A stretch of DNA of 64,000 nt from positions 1 to 64,000 of the forward strand of contig NZ_MKIN01000026.1 in NCBI RefSeq assembly GCF_001938985.1, written 5' to 3'. The notes under the pieces are model-generated. The model was not told where the DNA came from. It saw only the letters and a program-made list of their open reading frames with translations, and did not search any database. This document shows positions 61,744-64,000 of the stretch, piece by piece (within the stretch, counting starts at the first letter, position 1; each line of letters opens with the position of its first letter). A program made the translations under genes and the position numbers. The DNA is from Gillisella taibaishanensis (GTDB taxonomy: Bacteria > Pseudomonadota > Alphaproteobacteria > Rhizobiales > Rhizobiaceae).

Positions 61744-62595
61744 ATGAAACAGGTAGGGGGAAGTGCCGATGCGGGCAAGAGAGCAGACAGCCACGCACGA
61801 GTAGCGATCGTTACACCATTACGCAAACGTAGCCTCACCGGCGAACTCTATTCGCGTGATGCAGGCATGGAGAGACTCATTGCGGAATTGACCATCCTTC
61901 CACGTGATGAGTTGATCGGCAGGGCTGCAATCACGAAGCGCTCCGATCCAAACTTCGTGCCAAGCGAATGCCTCCTGCATTTCATTCGCGCTAGCCGTCA
62001 CGACAATAACGAGGCGTGGTTCGAGCGCCTTTATCGTATTCTTATGCAGCGAGTCCTGCGCAGTTTGCCTAACTCAGAAAGCTCCGACGGCAAAACTGAA
62101 TCGCTAACGCGCGGTCTGGTGCGCGACAAGGTCTTCAGTAGGTTCGTTGAATTGCTTTCAGCGGATCGAGCGTCGTATGTCGACAAACTCGACTATTTCG
62201 AGGTGCGTTTCGACGGTGCTGTTGCTAGCCTTCGACGCGATGCGCAGGAACAGGCTTGGCGCGAGGAAAACCGCTCTCGGCCTCTCGAATATGACGAGAG
62301 TGGCGAATTGTCTGCAGAGGTTGAGGCGGCGGCCGGAGTGCACGATCCTTTCGCCGGATCACATTTCGACGATCCGTCTTACCGGTTGCGTCTGGATGCG
62401 GCGATTGACGCTCTACCGCCAGAACAAATCAGGATCATACACATGCTGAAAGAGGGCTTTCCCATAGACTCAAAGGAGCCAAACGTCATGACCATCGCTA
62501 AGGCCTTGGGGCGCTCTGAAAAGACGATCCGGACTTATCGCGACAAAGCGATTGCAACATTGCGGTTGGCTCTGGCTGACGGTGAACAGCAATGA
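61744..62595 (+). CDS. Sigma-70-like transcription factor
   Basis: A 283-residue protein whose C-terminus (residues ~216-276) is a sigma-70 region 4-type helix-turn-helix: LDAAIDALPPEQIRIIHMLKEGF, then MTIAKALGRSEKTIRTYRDKAIATL. The segment around 85-165 (WFERLYRILMQRVLRSL ... FDGAVASLRRDA) may stand in for region 2. It is longer than a usual ECF factor. The stop overlaps the next gene by 4 nt (ATGA). It probably directs transcription of this island; whether it binds core polymerase is untested. Confidence 0.7.
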   Translation: MKQVGGSADAGKRADSHARVAIVTPLRKRSLTGELYSRDAGMERLIAELTILPRDELIGRAAITKRSDPNFVPSECLLHFIRASRHDNNEAWFERLYRILMQRVLRSLPNSESSDGKTESLTRGLVRDKVFSRFVELLSADRASYVDKLDYFEVRFDGAVASLRRDAQEQAWREENRSRPLEYDESGELSAEVEAAAGVHDPFAGSHFDDPSYRLRLDAAIDALPPEQIRIIHMLKEGFPIDSKEPNVMTIAKALGRSEKTIRTYRDKAIATLRLALADGEQQ

Positions 62596-63170
62596 TCCCG
62601 GCTGGCGAACGCCCCTCCCGTGAAGCCGTACTTGACGCATTCGCGGTCGAAAGCGAGCCAGATCGCTCAACCCTCGAGCGCTACCTGCGACTTTACCCAG
62701 AATACTCTACTGAACTAATTGACCTTTCGCTCGAGCTAAGCCGTGAGATTTCAGAGGATGAGGCGCCCCTCTCCGTTGCGGATCAGGCGCTGATCGATGC
62801 CGCGTGGTCGCAACATGCCAAGGCTTTGCCAGCGGCGGCGTCAGATCCTTTTGCGGCTCTGACAGCCGACGATTGGCGTACCGTCGCCCAACAACTGAAC
62901 GTTCCGCGCCAGGTCATCACCGCGTTGCGTGAACGGCGCGCGTCGCTGCTTAGTATCCCGCAGCGGTTTCTCAAGAATCTTGCGACCGCAATGCACTGCT
63001 CGCTCACACAGCTCCAGCTGTCTTGGGGGACGGCTCCGTTGGTTGTGGCTCGCAGCTACAAGGCGGATGGCAAGCCGACCGCGGGTGAGCAGGTCACCTT
63101 CGAGAAGATTCTGATCGACGCCGGCGTTCCTGATGATAGGCGCGCCGAGCTTTTGGCAGAGGCGGACTGA
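62592..63170 (+). CDS. Helical protein, possible anti-sigma or repressor partner
   Basis: A 192-residue protein translationally coupled to the sigma-like gene and ending 1 nt before the next start. The N-terminal half is acidic and helical (STLERYLRLYPEYSTELIDLSLELS). The middle (TVAQQLNVPRQVITALRERRAS, IPQRFLKNLATAMHCSLTQL) has the rhythm of a degenerate XRE-like helix-turn-helix. No known family was recognised. Placed between a sigma-like factor and an ImmA/IrrE peptidase, it is the obvious candidate for a cleavable repressor or anti-sigma factor; this is inference. Confidence 0.55.
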   Translation: MIPAGERPSREAVLDAFAVESEPDRSTLERYLRLYPEYSTELIDLSLELSREISEDEAPLSVADQALIDAAWSQHAKALPAAASDPFAALTADDWRTVAQQLNVPRQVITALRERRASLLSIPQRFLKNLATAMHCSLTQLQLSWGTAPLVVARSYKADGKPTAGEQVTFEKILIDAGVPDDRRAELLAEAD

Positions 63171-63171
63171 T

Positions 63172-64000
63172 ATGGACAGTGTGGAGCTTGCAAGGCAAGT
63201 CGCCGCCGAGCTTCACGCTCATCTGGTCGAATCCGGCGCCAATCCCTGGTCACCGTATGATTTCGTCGTCGCCGAGGCCGCGCGACGGGGGATCGACGTT
63301 GAGCCGACAGCCGCGGGTGCAGCTGTGCTCAACGGCGGTCGGGCAACCTTTATCGCTGCCGACGATCTGATCCTCCACGAGAATGTAGGCTCTCTATTCG
63401 AGAAAGCCTTCCTTGTTGCGCACGAGATTGGGCATGTCGAGCTTGGCGATGATCCGGATGATGAGCCTGCTCTGACTATCGATCCCGCCCGCGCCGCCGA
63501 ACCGTCGCCGGTCGGCATTGACCGCGTTGTCGACTACGGGCGCAAGCAACGGCGCGAAGTCCAGATGGATCTGTTCGCGAGAGAGCTGCTACTCCCTCGC
63601 AGCGTCGCGCGGGGCCTGCATCTAGATGGAGGGCTTTCTGCCTCGGAAATTGCCGCGAAGCTCGGTGCTCCGTTCGAGGTTGTGGCGCAACAGCTGTTTG
63701 ATGCCCTGTTGTTGCCGTCGACCCCGACCAAGCCGGTCGCGGCCCATGTAGAGCGGCCGTTAAATGCCTTGCAAGCAACAGCGGCGGCCCATCGCGGGGA
63801 GGCTTACCTGCTCGAAGCAGGTCCCGGCACCGGTAAGACGCAGACGTTGGTGGCACGCGTGGAGGGCCTTCTCGCAGACGGTGTCGATCCGAGGCGCATC
63901 CTGCTTCTGACGTTCTCGAATAAGGCTGCGGGCGAAATGGCCGAAAGGATCGCGCGCAAGAGGCCCGACGCAGCAGCTGCAATGTGGATCGGCACGTTTC
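63172..64000 (+). CDS. ImmA/IrrE metallopeptidase fused to UvrD/Rep-type helicase (3' end outside window)
   Basis: The first 276 residues are visible and the frame is open at the window edge. Residues ~15-180 are an ImmA/IrrE zinc peptidase with H84-E85-x-x-H88 (LVAHEIGHVELG) and the third-ligand glutamate E138 in LFARELLLPRSV. After a short Pro-rich linker a superfamily 1 helicase starts at ~194: PLNALQATAAAH (Q-motif region), Walker A AGPGTGKT (216-223), motif Ia LLLTFSNKAAGEMAERI. The fusion of a repressor-type protease with a DNA helicase in one polypeptide is unusual. It begins 1 nt after the previous stop. Confidence 0.85.
   Translation, partial: MDSVELARQVAAELHAHLVESGANPWSPYDFVVAEAARRGIDVEPTAAGAAVLNGGRATFIAADDLILHENVGSLFEKAFLVAHEIGHVELGDDPDDEPALTIDPARAAEPSPVGIDRVVDYGRKQRREVQMDLFARELLLPRSVARGLHLDGGLSASEIAAKLGAPFEVVAQQLFDALLLPSTPTKPVAAHVERPLNALQATAAAHRGEAYLLEAGPGTGKTQTLVARVEGLLADGVDPRRILLLTFSNKAAGEMAERIARKRPDAAAAMWIGTF

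Noticed and set aside
1..64000. CRISPR array or long tandem repeats
   Set aside because: No regularly spaced direct repeats were noticed on reading through the window.

Overview
The window looks like chromosome or large-replicon sequence from a Rhizobiaceae-type alphaproteobacterium (Agrobacterium/Rhizobium group). This is an inference from about 58-60% GC, the abundance of sugar ABC transporters and small regulator-enzyme pairs, and a type VI secretion (T6SS) layout of vgrG, DUF2169 and DUF4150 genes like the one known in Agrobacterium. No rRNA or complete tRNA gene and no CRISPR array were seen.

Layout. (1) 1-5.35 kb: the end of a T6SS cargo operon: VgrG (cut by the window edge), a DUF2169 adaptor, a DUF4150 (PAAR-like) effector with a C-terminal AHH/HNH-type nuclease, and a large beta-propeller-like putative immunity protein. 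(2) 6.05-9.37 kb (minus): an envelope/metal-type operon of DUF305 protein, YVTN beta-propeller, ECF sigma factor and anti-sigma factor. (3) 10.0-14.5 kb: a FadR-type GntR regulator divergent from a DHDPS/NAL-family lyase, an enolase-superfamily sugar-acid dehydratase and an ACS-type MFS transporter, which together form a sugar-acid catabolic unit. (4) 14.8-17.9 kb: an AraC regulator divergent from SDR, GST and cysteine hydrolase genes. (5) 18.1-25.5 kb (minus): amiC-amiR, an antitermination leader, a nitrilase-superfamily hydrolase, and a branched-chain/amide-type ABC transporter with a fused LivM-LivG. (6) 25.8-35 kb: a patchwork of small regulator/enzyme pairs (two TetR, MarR, HxlR) mixed with broken genes and an IS6-family remnant. 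(7) 35.4-54.5 kb: two divergent operons around a GntR regulator and two complete sugar ABC transporters, with the enzyme set expected for non-phosphorylative L-fucose (or related 6-deoxyhexose/aldose) oxidation. (8) 54.5-56.3 kb: IS6 and IS66 remnants, a small possible immunity gene and a possible tRNA-derived junction. (9) 56.3-64 kb: a defence-like island with a giant PD-(D/E)XK + Eco57I-type methyltransferase, a small PD-(D/E)XK protein, and a tight operon of sigma-like factor, helical DNA-binding-like protein, and an ImmA/IrrE peptidase fused to a UvrD-type helicase that runs off the window.

How the parts work together. Regions 3, 5 and 7 are uptake-plus-catabolism units, each with its own sensor. 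Region 5 can be read mechanistically: AmiC senses the ligand, AmiR (ANTAR) binds a two-hairpin leader, and the intrinsic terminator in front of the hydrolase is bypassed. Region 9 is the best candidate for an undescribed system: a transcription factor, a putative repressor and a repressor-type protease are encoded together, with the protease on the same polypeptide as a helicase.
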